Shown: positions 35,805-44,400, counted from the stretch's first letter. The stretch: 64,000 nucleotides of DNA from an uncultured Eubacteriales bacterium (GCA_900314555.1 OMVQ01000024.1:1-64000), one strand, 5' to 3'. The notes: generated by a model from the letters alone, not told the origin. A program made the numbers and translations.

Positions 35805-35962
35805 ATTTTCCTCCATTCCGCAGACGTATCCGTCGTAGGAATCGAGAGCAAAATTTCAAATTTTGCTCTGCGATAATAGATATTGGTGACGCCTGCGACA
35901 CCAATATCTGTGTGAAAAATAATCGCATCAGCATTATTTTTCACATTATCCTCCATTCCGCA
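35802..35962 (-). repeat. Hairpin start-site element, copy C
   Basis: 21-bp direct repeats that include TGCGGAATGGAGG and a start codon lie at 35942-35962 (GTG) and 35802-35822 (ATG), 2 mismatches, offset 140. Hairpins between: H1 35911-35945 (13-bp stem pairing over the GTG), H2 35878-35909 (11-bp stem, loop TCGCAGGCGT), H3 35841-35874 (16-bp) and H4 35823-35834 (GACG/CGTC). The upstream GTG opens a frame VKNNADAIIF... that runs out of phase through the real start. Confidence 0.85.
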
Positions 35963-36102
35963 ACTACTTATGTATTTATTTTTATATAATGATGTTATAT
36001 TTCCTATTAATTTACTATGATTATATATATTACCAGATAAATTAATATTTGTACAGTATTATTAAGTTTGAATTTCTTATATAACCGAAAGAATTCCTAT
36101 AC

Positions 36103-36141
36103 GCAAAAAAGATAGGCAGATTATTCTGTCTATCTTTTTGC
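36103..36141 (-). terminator. Terminator after tRNA-Gly
   Basis: Near-perfect 17-bp stem (GCAAAAAGATAG part) ten bases past the tRNA 3' end on the minus strand, with TTTTTTT in between. Confidence 0.8.
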
Positions 36142-36150
36142 AAAAAAATA

Positions 36151-36223
36151 AGCGCGAGACGGGACTCGAACCCGCGACCCCGACCTTGGCAAGGTCGTGC
36201 TCCACCAACTGAGCCACTCGCGC
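36151..36223 (-). tRNA. tRNA-Gly (GCC)
   Basis: 73 bases. Acceptor GCGCGAG pairs CTCGCGC; D arm GCTC/GAGC; anticodon loop TTGCCAA gives GCC; T arm GCGGG with TTCGAGT loop; discriminator U. CCA is not encoded, so it must be added by CCA-adding enzyme. Confidence 0.97.
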
Positions 36224-36371
36224 AATGTGTATGTGCTATCAAGCACATTTGGTATTCTACTATATCATAATACATTTGTCAACCACTTTTTTTATTTTTC
36301 TCGTTTTTAATTTCTATAATTTTTAATGAAGCGAAAATTTTATTTCCACCTCATTAAAATTATATTTTCAT

Positions 36372-37127
36372 CTATACAATTCGTCCATCTGTATTCTTAT
36401 TTACTAACGAGATTATATATTCATTATTACCATATTCACGCCTGTTTAAATCATCTAACTCCTTGAATTTTATATCTATCCACAGTTCTTCCGAACCAAT
36501 AACGATATTTCCAAGCATTATTCCAATATTGACATATTTGAATCGCTCAATATTTCCCATCATATGTTTCTTAACAAAAATATGAAGGCGATTATTGTAT
36601 ACCACAAATCTCCAAGGCTGTGCATTATAACTTGACGGAGCAATTCTTGCTATTTCTATTAATCTTTTTACTTCGTCATTAGGCTCTTCCTTTTTAATGC
36701 AGAGTTTATCTACCTTAAATCTGTTGATTTCTTCGACATCACGATACATAGAAGCATTTGGATATCCAATAGCTAATGAAATTGCTAAAACTTTTCCCTC
36801 TGAATTAACAGGTTTAAAGAATACAGATTTTGCCTGATAACAACTTGCTATTCCTATCGCACTTAAATATACCGATAACTGCTGCAATACAAAGCCAGCA
36901 TTAATCATTCCACGTTTTGTATCTGATGCATAAACTCCTATATAATATGGTGCATAGAAAGATTTTCTGCAATAATCCGAGATTACAAAGCTTATTTTCT
37001 CATCTTTATAGAATAGTTCCGTATCCCTTAATCTGCCCTCTATTCTTTCTAGCAAATCTTTCTCTATCTCTTTATCCATAAAATTTCTGACAGATTTTCT
37101 TCTGTATAGTGCATCAATAATCTTCAA
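36372..37127 (-). CDS. Nitroreductase family protein
   Basis: 251 residues, FMN-dependent nitroreductase fold. Start segment MKIIDALYRRKSVRNFMDKE and the later APSSYNAQPWRFVVYNN are the family signatures. It probably reduces a quinone, nitro or related substrate with NAD(P)H. The start is TTG 37127, justified by GGGAGG seven bases upstream; no ATG fits. Single gene between pepF and the tRNA. Substrate unknown. Confidence 0.85.
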   Translation of the reverse strand: MKIIDALYRRKSVRNFMDKEIEKDLLERIEGRLRDTELFYKDEKISFVISDYCRKSFYAPYYIGVYASDTKRGMINAGFVLQQLSVYLSAIGIASCYQAKSVFFKPVNSEGKVLAISLAIGYPNASMYRDVEEINRFKVDKLCIKKEEPNDEVKRLIEIARIAPSSYNAQPWRFVVYNNRLHIFVKKHMMGNIERFKYVNIGIMLGNIVIGSEELWIDIKFKELDDLNRREYGNNEYIISLVNKNTDGRIV

Positions 37128-37246
37128 ATCAGTACCTCCCGATAACCATTACCGCTAATCATTTTAGATAATATTTTTACAAAAATGTTCTACATAATAT
37201 TTTCTGTTAAATAGCATAATACACACGTCATTTACCAAACATTTAT

Positions 37247-39046
37247 CTATTCACTCATCAATTCTTCAAATTCATCTAATAACTGTTCAAACATCTTCAT
37301 CGCTAACTCAACAGGCTCTTTCTTACTCATATCAATTCCTGCATATTTAAGAACTTCTATTGGATAATCACTACAACCTGCCTTTAAGAATTTCTTATAA
37401 TCCTCGACTGCTTTCTCTCCCTCATCTAATATCTTCTTAGATAAAGCAACCGCTGCCGAGAAACCTGTAGCATACTGATATACATAAAATGCTGAATAGA
37501 AATGAGGTATTCTTGCCCATTCCATTTCTATCTCCTTATCTATTACTATATCGTCTCCAAAATACTTTTTATTAAGTTCATAATATTTTTCACACATTAT
37601 GTCACAATTAATGGCTTCACCTCTGTCTACCATTCCATGGACAATATTTTCAAATTCAGCAAACATAGTCTGTCTGAACAATGTAGTTCTAAACTGCTCT
37701 AAGAAATGATTAATAAGATAGGCTTTCTCTTTCTTATCTTCTGCCTTATTAATTAAGTGGTTAATAAGTAGTGATTCGTTGCATGTAGATGCTACTTCTG
37801 CTACAAATATTTTATAAGCTGCATTTGAATAAGTCTGGTTAGCATTAGAATAATACGAATGTAATGCATGCCCCATCTCATGTGCTATTGTAAATACATT
37901 GTTTAAATTTGGCTGGAAATTAAGAAGTACATATGGGTGTGTTCCATAGACACTCCACGAATATGCTCCACTTCTCTTGCCCTCATTTTCATATACATCA
38001 ATCCAGCCATTATTAAAGCCCTCTTTAAGCAGATTAATGTATTCCTCTCCCATAGGTTTAAGTCCCTCTAATACCATTTCTTTCGCATTCTGATAAGAAA
38101 TATTTTTATTATATGCATCAACAAGTGGCGTATATACATCATATAAATGCAATTCATCTACATTCATAATTTTCTTTCTGAGACTTATATATCTATGAAG
38201 AAGTCCAAGATTATCACTAACTGTTTCTACAAGATTATCATAAACGCTTTCAGGAATATTGCCATCTTCAAGAAACATTGCCCTGCTTGATGGATATTTT
38301 CTTACTGTTGCATAGAATTTATCTTTCTTAAGGCTGTTAATATAGATTGCAGCAAGGGTATTTCTATAATTATCATAAGATTTATATAAGCCCTTAAATG
38401 CTGCCTCTCTTACATTTCTGTCACTGCTCTCCATAAAAAGATTAAGTTTGGCGTGGGTTAATTGTACATCTGTACCATTTTCATCCTTGATAACAGGGAA
38501 TTTGATATCTACATTATTAAATACGCTGAATATGTCATTTGCTCCTGACGAGAAACTCTGTGTCTGTGCTAATATTTCTTCTGCATCGCTGCTTAGAATA
38601 TGGCTTTTCTGTCTGAATAAATCTTCAAAATAATGTCTGTAGCTATCCATTTTATTCTCTGTCAGATATCCATTTATCAAATCTTCTGACTGTGCTAACA
38701 ACTCAGGTTCTACAAATGATGACGTTGCATAGAATTTAGTCAGTAATGCAACCGATTCATCCGAAAATGACTGGTATTTACCATTACCAAGATTCTCATG
38801 GTATCTCTGGTTAGCATAGAAATATATCTTTTCCACTAAGAATTCTATCTCATTTATTAACTCGATTGTATTCTTGAAATTATCCTTATTCTCACAGATT
38901 TTGCCCTGCATCTTAGTAAGCTTAGGCAATAACTTTTCTACCTTCTCTATATCCTCTCTCCATAAATTTTCGTCACTATATACATCTTCCATTTTCCATT
39001 TGAACTCATTATTGATTTCTTCTCTTTTCATCACTTTATTATCCAT
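37247..39046 (-). CDS. pepF: Oligoendopeptidase F (M3B)
   Basis: 599 residues, zinc metallopeptidase that trims cytosolic peptides of about 7-17 residues. Zinc-binding HEMGHALHSYYS (about residue 377) with the distant Glu ligand in FVAEVASTCNE. An intact family-length protein. The start at ATG 39046 has GGAGAAG at good distance; a TTG at 39064 is in frame but poorer. Transcribed alone. Confidence 0.94.
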   Translation of the reverse strand: MDNKVMKREEINNEFKWKMEDVYSDENLWREDIEKVEKLLPKLTKMQGKICENKDNFKNTIELINEIEFLVEKIYFYANQRYHENLGNGKYQSFSDESVALLTKFYATSSFVEPELLAQSEDLINGYLTENKMDSYRHYFEDLFRQKSHILSSDAEEILAQTQSFSSGANDIFSVFNNVDIKFPVIKDENGTDVQLTHAKLNLFMESSDRNVREAAFKGLYKSYDNYRNTLAAIYINSLKKDKFYATVRKYPSSRAMFLEDGNIPESVYDNLVETVSDNLGLLHRYISLRKKIMNVDELHLYDVYTPLVDAYNKNISYQNAKEMVLEGLKPMGEEYINLLKEGFNNGWIDVYENEGKRSGAYSWSVYGTHPYVLLNFQPNLNNVFTIAHEMGHALHSYYSNANQTYSNAAYKIFVAEVASTCNESLLINHLINKAEDKKEKAYLINHFLEQFRTTLFRQTMFAEFENIVHGMVDRGEAINCDIMCEKYYELNKKYFGDDIVIDKEIEMEWARIPHFYSAFYVYQYATGFSAAVALSKKILDEGEKAVEDYKKFLKAGCSDYPIEVLKYAGIDMSKKEPVELAMKMFEQLLDEFEELMSE

Positions 39047-39255
39047 TTTCTTCTCCGTTTCCAAAATTTATTCCATATTCTATTTCATATTCTGATAATG
39101 TTTCATTTATATTCTGATATATAGATATATCAATAATATATCTGTATTGTTTCTAAAACGTTTATAACATTTAATATTTCATTCGCTATATATAATAATA
39201 TTAGATTTGCCAACATTTTACAATGCAGTTTTGCAAATTTTTTACATCTAAAATA

Positions 39256-39284
39256 TTTAATTTTATATCATTTTATAGTATTAT
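39256..39284 (+). promoter_or_regulatory. Candidate promoter for the ChW lysozyme
   Basis: TTTAAT, 17-base spacer, TATTAT (39279-39284). The -35 is weak. If used, transcription starts about 20 bases before the first direct repeat of element A, so the element would fill the 5' UTR. Confidence 0.45.
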
Positions 39285-39310
39285 ATATTTCGTAATTTTA
39301 ATGCAAATAT

Positions 39311-39472
39311 TGCGGAATGGAGTTCAGTGTGAAAAATACAGATTGATATCTGATTTTTCACACTGCTATTTGTGTCGCAGGTGCCACAAATAGCAGCTAT
39401 CGCAGAGCCAAATCTGATATTTGGCTCGCGATTTCTCCGGCACTTTGTGCCTGCGGAATGGAGTTTACTATG
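39311..39472 (+). repeat. Hairpin start-site element, copy A
   Basis: Direct repeats TGCGGAATGGAG plus start codon at 39311-39331 (GTG) and 39452-39472 (ATG), offset 141. Hairpins between: H1 39327-39363 (16-bp with one bulge, burying the GTG), H2 39365-39394 (GCTATTTGTG stem, loop TCGCAGGTGC), H3 39401-39430 (GAGCCAAAT stem) and H4 39439-39451 (GGCAC/GTGCC, 3-base loop), directly joined to the second repeat. The frame from the upstream GTG stops after five codons. Confidence 0.85.
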
Positions 39473-41566
39473 AAAAATTTATTTAAAGAAAAGCATTTCT
39501 CCGTTTTTCTTGTCCTAACATTGGTCTTTTCACTTTTTTCAATTAATCCTTATAGAATTGAAAAAATTTATGGAGATACAAATTCTAATGTTCACGTTGT
39601 GTATCAGGCCCATAGCCAGAGTATCGGATGGCAGGATTCAGTTTCTGATGGAACACTTGCCGGTACGACAGGTAAAAACCTTCGATTAGAGGCACTTGAT
39701 ATAAGCCTGCAAGGTATCTCCGGTGACATCAACTATAGAAGTTATGTTGAAGGTTCCGGCTGGCAATCTTATGTTTCTAACGGAGCAACTACAGGTACAA
39801 TTGGCAACCGAAAAAGCATTATGGCTATACAGATTTCTCTAAAAGGAGAAGTAAACGAAAAATATGACTTATATTATCAGATACATAAATCGAATGTCGG
39901 ATGGATGGGCTGGGTACCTGCCGGTAAGGAAGCAGGTACAAGCTGTATCAATAATAAGATTGAAGCAATACAGATTATGCTCGTTCCAAAAGGAAGTGCT
40001 GCACCATCTAATTTACCTTCAACGGTAGCACAGGCTCCAACTGTATACTATAGTGCTCATGTATCGGATATAGGCTGGCAGGACTATGCATATAATGAAG
40101 GTGTCGCAGGTACTACATCAAAGAATCTAAAACTTGAAGCTGCCAGAATGAAATTATCTACCAAATCATTTGGTATCCAATATTCTCTTTATGTCGAAAA
40201 AGATGGCTGGCAGGATTATGTATCAGACGATGCAATCGCAGGTACAACTGGAAAAGCACGTAAAACCTTCGGATTAAAGATAAGGCTTACAGGTTATCAG
40301 GCTGCTAATTATAGTGTATATTACAGAACTTATAATGCTTCTGGTGGCTGGGGACCATGGGTATGTGATGGTGCCATATCAGGAAGTGAAAGAGAATTCT
40401 ATATGCTTGAAGCATATCAGGTAATTATTATTAAAAAGGGGGCTGCTGCTCCTACACCTTATACACCTGTTCCATCTCTTGAACCAATAATTCTTAATTA
40501 TAGTACTCACGTTCAGACCTATGGCTGGCAAAATGTTGTTTCAAATGGTGCTATTGCAGGTACTACAGGTCAGGCTAAACGTGTTGAAGCTCTCCAGATG
40601 TCTATATCCGGTGTGCCAACTTCAAAATTAGGCATAAGATACAGTGCTCATGTACAAAGCATAGGATGGCAGGATTGGAAAGCAAATGGCCAATATGCAG
40701 GTACTACAGGTCAGGCTAAACGTGTTGAAGCCATTAAAATCGAATTAACAGGTAGCGAAGCATCTAAATATGATATATATTATCGTGTACATTCACAGAC
40801 ACTAGGCTGGCTGGGCTGGACATGCAATGGTGATATAGCCGGTACTACAGGATTAAAATATCGTGTTGAAGCCATTCAGGTTATGATTGTTGCTAAAGGT
40901 GATTCTGCACCAGGTTCTACAAGAAAGCCTTATGTTTCGACTACATATAAAGGTATTGATGTTTCCCGCTGGCAACAGGATATAGACTGGGATAAGGTAG
41001 CTAATGCTAATTATGATTTTGCAATGATTCGTATACAGTACGGAAATGCTGCTGATAAATATTACGAACAGAATCTTACAGGTGCTAATAATGCAGGGCT
41101 TAAAGTAGGTGGTTACTGCTATTCAATTGCAACAAATGTCAAAGAGGCTGAAGCTGAAGCCCGTAATATTGTATCGCTCTTAAAAGGCTACAAGATATCA
41201 TATCCTATTGCCTATGACATTGAAGACCAGTATTATCAAGGAAATCTTTCTACCGAAGAACGTACTAATATGGTTCTTGCATTTAAGAAGATTATTGAAG
41301 CTAACGGATATGATTTCATATTATATGCTAATAAAAACTGGATGGAAAATTATCTTGATTATAACAAATTGAATAAAGCCGGTGTAGAGGTATGGTTAGC
41401 AAGATATAGAGATGCTGATAAAGGATTTGATAATCCAAGCGACACTGGAAATGATAAAATTAAATTTCCTGCAAGCATGGTAAAAATATGGCAGTATTCA
41501 AGCCAGGGAAAAGTTCCTGGAATTACAGGAAGTGTAGATATGAATATTGCTTATAAAGCTTATTAA
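39470..41566 (+). CDS. Secreted GH25 lysozyme with nine ChW repeats
   Basis: 698 residues. Signal-peptide-like start (residues about 1-35, hydrophobic FSVFLVLTLVFSLFSI). Nine ChW (clostridial hydrophobic with conserved Trp) repeats at about 42-480, each with GWQD or GW.GW and a GTTG-type turn, arranged as three triplets split by Ala/Pro-rich linkers. C-terminal GH25 muramidase (about 490-698): GIDVSRWQ start, catalytic acidic pair in YDIEDQ, and IWQYSS end. It would bind and cut peptidoglycan outside the cell. ATG 39470 follows TGGAG from element A; the ORF could start 12 bases earlier but without a ribosome site. Confidence 0.94.
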   Translation: MKNLFKEKHFSVFLVLTLVFSLFSINPYRIEKIYGDTNSNVHVVYQAHSQSIGWQDSVSDGTLAGTTGKNLRLEALDISLQGISGDINYRSYVEGSGWQSYVSNGATTGTIGNRKSIMAIQISLKGEVNEKYDLYYQIHKSNVGWMGWVPAGKEAGTSCINNKIEAIQIMLVPKGSAAPSNLPSTVAQAPTVYYSAHVSDIGWQDYAYNEGVAGTTSKNLKLEAARMKLSTKSFGIQYSLYVEKDGWQDYVSDDAIAGTTGKARKTFGLKIRLTGYQAANYSVYYRTYNASGGWGPWVCDGAISGSEREFYMLEAYQVIIIKKGAAAPTPYTPVPSLEPIILNYSTHVQTYGWQNVVSNGAIAGTTGQAKRVEALQMSISGVPTSKLGIRYSAHVQSIGWQDWKANGQYAGTTGQAKRVEAIKIELTGSEASKYDIYYRVHSQTLGWLGWTCNGDIAGTTGLKYRVEAIQVMIVAKGDSAPGSTRKPYVSTTYKGIDVSRWQQDIDWDKVANANYDFAMIRIQYGNAADKYYEQNLTGANNAGLKVGGYCYSIATNVKEAEAEARNIVSLLKGYKISYPIAYDIEDQYYQGNLSTEERTNMVLAFKKIIEANGYDFILYANKNWMENYLDYNKLNKAGVEVWLARYRDADKGFDNPSDTGNDKIKFPASMVKIWQYSSQGKVPGITGSVDMNIAYKAY
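40551..40737. repeat. Internal exact repeat in the ChW region
   Basis: GCAGGTACTACAGGTCAGGC and the next 15 bases occur identically near 40556-40590 and 40697-40731, one repeat unit apart. It shows recent duplication or gene conversion among ChW repeats. Confidence 0.7.
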
Positions 41567-41587
41567 ATACGGATAGATTTTTATATC

Positions 41588-41629
41588 AGAAGAGAAATCA
41601 CTTATGTGAATTTCTCTTCTCTTATTTTC
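41588..41629 (+). terminator. Terminator of the ChW lysozyme gene
   Basis: 11-bp stem AGAAGAGAAAT, loop of 11, then CTTATTTTCA, 20 bases past the stop. Confidence 0.8.
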
Positions 41630-41640
41630 ACAATTATATA

Positions 41641-41807
41641 GAAACGAGGAATAGTATGAAAAATAATGCTGATGCGATTATTTTCCATACGGCTATTTGT
41701 TTCAGAGCGAAAGCAAATAGCCTTTATGGCAGATGAGAAATCGCCTACGCGAATTTCTCATCGCCTCTTTGCGACAAGTCGCTCAGAAACGAGGATTAGT
41801 ATGAAAA
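41641..41807 (+). repeat. Hairpin start-site element, copy B
   Basis: 22-bp direct repeats (GAAACGAGGA then TAGTATGAAAA) at 41641-41662 and 41786-41807, one mismatch, offset 145, each with ATG (41656 and 41801). Hairpins between: H1 41654-41690 (GTATG stem over the ATG), H2 41691-41722 (GGCTATTTG), H3 41732-41762 (GATGAGAAAT) and H4 41771-41782 (GCGAC/GTCGC, 2-base loop). The upstream ATG opens MKNNADAIIFHTAICFRAKA..., a 26-residue frame, almost the same start as in copy C. Confidence 0.85.
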
Positions 41808-42703
41808 CATATAAAGTTATTAAATCTGATTTTTTATCACCCGAAGATATTGATATTATTAAGAATATTAAACATCTATCTGAAATATCCGATAATACAA
41901 CTTATGATGTGTATTTAGGAGATGATTCCGGTACTTCCGATGAATATGTAGAAGATACTTCTATCATTTCTGATGAATCTTTAGAAAACACTTCTGTTAC
42001 TTCTGATTCTAAACTTCCAATTGCTTATTTATGTTCTTATGACAATCATTTCGTAGGATATCTGACAGTATTTTTCTCATCTCTAAGTGACATTAATCTC
42101 TATGCCTGTGTTCTGCCAGACTACCGAAATCAAGGTGTATTTTCGTCTATCTTAAATGAATTAAATAATGATATTAAAAATGCAGGTATTAACCCTGAGT
42201 GCATATATTTTCCAATTAATAAATTAATAAATTCAGCAGATTCTACATCTGATACTGCCATACACTATCTTACGAAACGTGGTTATTCAATAGCACATAT
42301 CGAATATAAAATGTGTTATTATTTTAATTCATCTGATTCTGAGAATAATAACAATTCAAATAGCTTTGATAATCTATCTGATTGTCCACTTGAGTTACTT
42401 ACCAGAGATTATGATGAAAACACTTCGGAATATACTTTCTGGATTGGAGATGATTACATAGGTGGCTGTATGATTTATAAATATAATGCTAAGTCATTAT
42501 GTATATTTGACTATGAGATAGAAGCCTCAAAACGTGGTAAAGGTTATGGTAAATGTGGTTTAAAACTAATTCTTAATTATCTTGCCAAAGATAATTATAA
42601 TATTGTCTCACTCCATGTTTCAAAGGCAAATAAAAAAGCCTGCAGCTTATATCAAAGCTGTGGCTTTATAATTGATGAAGAAGTTGATTACTATAGTCTA
42701 TAG
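41801..42703 (+). CDS. GNAT family acetyltransferase-like protein
   Basis: 300 residues, apparently two GNAT-like halves. The first half (about 40-150) has LPDYRNQGVFSSILNEL near residue 107, an acetyl-CoA loop pattern. The second half (about 190-300) has EASKRGKGYGKCGLKLILNYL with the R/Q-x-x-G-x-G/A motif and ends SLYQSCGFIIDEEVDYYSL. N-terminal acidic Ser/Thr/Asp-rich stretch (about 40-72) is probably disordered. Start is ATG 41801 after GAGG in element B; the longer frame to 41666 is read through the element and is not a real N-terminus. Substrate unknown. Confidence 0.8.
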   Translation: MKTYKVIKSDFLSPEDIDIIKNIKHLSEISDNTTYDVYLGDDSGTSDEYVEDTSIISDESLENTSVTSDSKLPIAYLCSYDNHFVGYLTVFFSSLSDINLYACVLPDYRNQGVFSSILNELNNDIKNAGINPECIYFPINKLINSADSTSDTAIHYLTKRGYSIAHIEYKMCYYFNSSDSENNNNSNSFDNLSDCPLELLTRDYDENTSEYTFWIGDDYIGGCMIYKYNAKSLCIFDYEIEASKRGKGYGKCGLKLILNYLAKDNYNIVSLHVSKANKKACSLYQSCGFIIDEEVDYYSL

Positions 42704-42741
42704 ACCTGACTATAGACTTAAATATAGATTTTGCCATCGAC

Positions 42742-42789
42742 TTAACTGTAATTTTAACTATCAGCTTAACTATCGATTTAACTATCAAC
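42742..42789. repeat. 12-bp iterated repeat
   Basis: Four units of TTAACTATC plus three variable bases at exactly 12-bp spacing (42742, 42754, 42766, 42778; the first has TTAACTGTA). Non-coding, between two convergent genes. Role unknown. Confidence 0.6.
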
Positions 42790-42846
42790 ATTTAGTAATC
42801 AAAACTTCCTCTTATGTCTTATTTGATTTATTAATTTAGTCTAATA

Positions 42847-43491
42847 TTAATTCAACATATATACCGATGGGTAATAGCTAAATACTGCTTTACCAAGTAT
42901 CTTATCTTCCTTAACAAAATGTGTTGTCTGCCAGAAGCGTGAGTCCTTAGAATTATTTCTGTTGTCACCCATTACGAAATAACTTCCCTCCGGTACAAGA
43001 GTTTTTGCAAAATCTCCTGATGGGTCTGCACTTCCACCCTCGAAATAAACATAACTCTCTTCTATAGGCTCATCATTGATGTAGACAATTCCGTCTCTCA
43101 CCTCAACATATTCTCCCGGAAGTCCGATTACTCTTTTAACATAATTCTCTTTCTCATTTTCGGGATATTTGAATATTATAATGTCGCCACGTTTCGGCTC
43201 AGAGAATACATATGCCAATCTGAAACCTATCATTCTGCTCTTCTTATGAATGGTCTGCTCCATAGAGCCTGTGGGTACTGTTGCATTAATTATAACAAAG
43301 TTATTAATTGCTAATGCTATGACAACCGCTAATAACACAAGTCTTATGAAACTGAAAATCTCTTTTTTAACATCTATCTTCTCAGGCTTCTTACGTTTCT
43401 TATCGTTAAACCTGTTCGAATTAACAATATCATCTGTCTCATCATCGCCCCAATAGATTATCTCTATATCATCATCATGGTCATAAGTCAC
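42847..43491 (-). CDS. lepB: Signal peptidase I
   Basis: 214 residues. Cuts signal peptides outside the membrane. An acidic cytosolic tail (1-45), one membrane helix (about 48-70), then the catalytic Ser in PTGSMEQTI and Lys in YVKRVIGLPGE, followed by MGDNRNNSKDSR. Typical Gram-positive form. GAGGTGAG precedes the start region. Single gene, convergent with the GNAT gene. Confidence 0.94.
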   Translation of the reverse strand: MTYDHDDDIEIIYWGDDETDDIVNSNRFNDKKRKKPEKIDVKKEIFSFIRLVLLAVVIALAINNFVIINATVPTGSMEQTIHKKSRMIGFRLAYVFSEPKRGDIIIFKYPENEKENYVKRVIGLPGEYVEVRDGIVYINDEPIEESYVYFEGGSADPSGDFAKTLVPEGSYFVMGDNRNNSKDSRFWQTTHFVKEDKILGKAVFSYYPSVYMLN

Positions 43492-43544
43492 TAAGTCTCA
43501 CCTCGCAGCTATCAACATAACCATATTTGTTTATCATTTTATCC

Positions 43545-44144
43545 TTATAATGCCTTCTTAATTGCGGCCATAAGTTCATCATATGTCTCATATGCAGGTA
43601 ACTGAGGATATTCAGCCTTAATTGCATCTGTACTCTTGAATAAGAAACCAGCCTTACTTGCTAAAATCATACCTAAGTCATTATGGCTGTCACCACTTGC
43701 TATAGTATCATATCCAATAGACTGTAATGCTTTAACTGTTGTAAGTTTAGACTGTTCACAACGCATCTTAAATCCTGTGATCTCGCCGCTATCTGCAACT
43801 ACTAATTCGTTACAGAAGATTGTAGGGTAACCAAGTTTCTTCATTAATGGTCCTGCAAACTGTGAAAATGTATCACTAATAATTATTACCTGTGTTAAGC
43901 TTCTTAATTCATCTAAGAATTCTTTTGCTCCAGGGATTGGATCAATTTTCTCAATTGTCTCCTGAATCTCTTTTAAGCCTAAGCCATGCTGTCTTAAAAT
44001 ATCAAGTCTGAAATTCATTAACTTATCATAATCAGGCTCGTCCCTTGTAGTTCTCTTTAATTCAGGTATTCCTGTTGCTTCGCTGAATGCAATCCATATC
44101 TCAGGTACTAATACGCCCTCTAAATCTAAACATACAATATTCAT
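43545..44144 (-). CDS. thrH: ThrH-like phosphoserine/homoserine phosphotransferase
   Basis: 199 residues, HAD family. Motif I DLEGVLVPE (nucleophile Asp8), motif II ISDTFSQFAG, motif III Lys in EQSKLTTVKAL, motif IV GDSHNDLGM. The LEGVLVPE and RTTRDEPDYDKLM signatures are those of ThrH, which dephosphorylates phosphoserine and can pass phosphate to homoserine, bypassing homoserine kinase. GGAG lies before the ATG. Whether it supplies serine or threonine here is not visible. Confidence 0.88.
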   Translation of the reverse strand: MNIVCLDLEGVLVPEIWIAFSEATGIPELKRTTRDEPDYDKLMNFRLDILRQHGLGLKEIQETIEKIDPIPGAKEFLDELRSLTQVIIISDTFSQFAGPLMKKLGYPTIFCNELVVADSGEITGFKMRCEQSKLTTVKALQSIGYDTIASGDSHNDLGMILASKAGFLFKSTDAIKAEYPQLPAYETYDELMAAIKKAL

Positions 44145-44308
44145 ATCTTAATCTCCATTTCTTTATCTTAGTTATATTAAACAGTCCATCTGACTGCTAT
44201 CTTTATATTATAGAATATGATGTTAATGTCTGCAAGCATTTATTTTGTATATAAGGTTACATTATTTTGTATATAAATTCATATTTTCTTGCATTATAAC
44301 TTCATAAC

Positions 44309-44341
44309 AAAAGTGAGACCTTTCCTAAAAGCCTCACTTTT
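44309..44341 (-). terminator. Terminator of gltBD
   Basis: Stem AAAAGTGAG/CTCACTTTT with a 15-base loop, followed by T-rich DNA on both strands, about 60 bases after the gltD stop. Confidence 0.75.
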
Positions 44342-44400
44342 ATTTTTCTTTAATATATTATTCTCTGCTGTTTTGTTAAATCATAAGTATACAATCTGCT

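Noticed and set aside
36042-36275. 77-codon frame across the tRNA-Gly
   Set aside because: It reads through the tRNA and its terminator hairpin.
41666-41800. N-terminal extension of the GNAT protein
   Set aside because: It is a read-through of hairpin element B; the ribosome site and ATG at 41801 are the real start.
42742-42789. CRISPR array
   Set aside because: The 12-bp spacing and the three variable bases are far too short for repeats and spacers; no cas genes are in the window.
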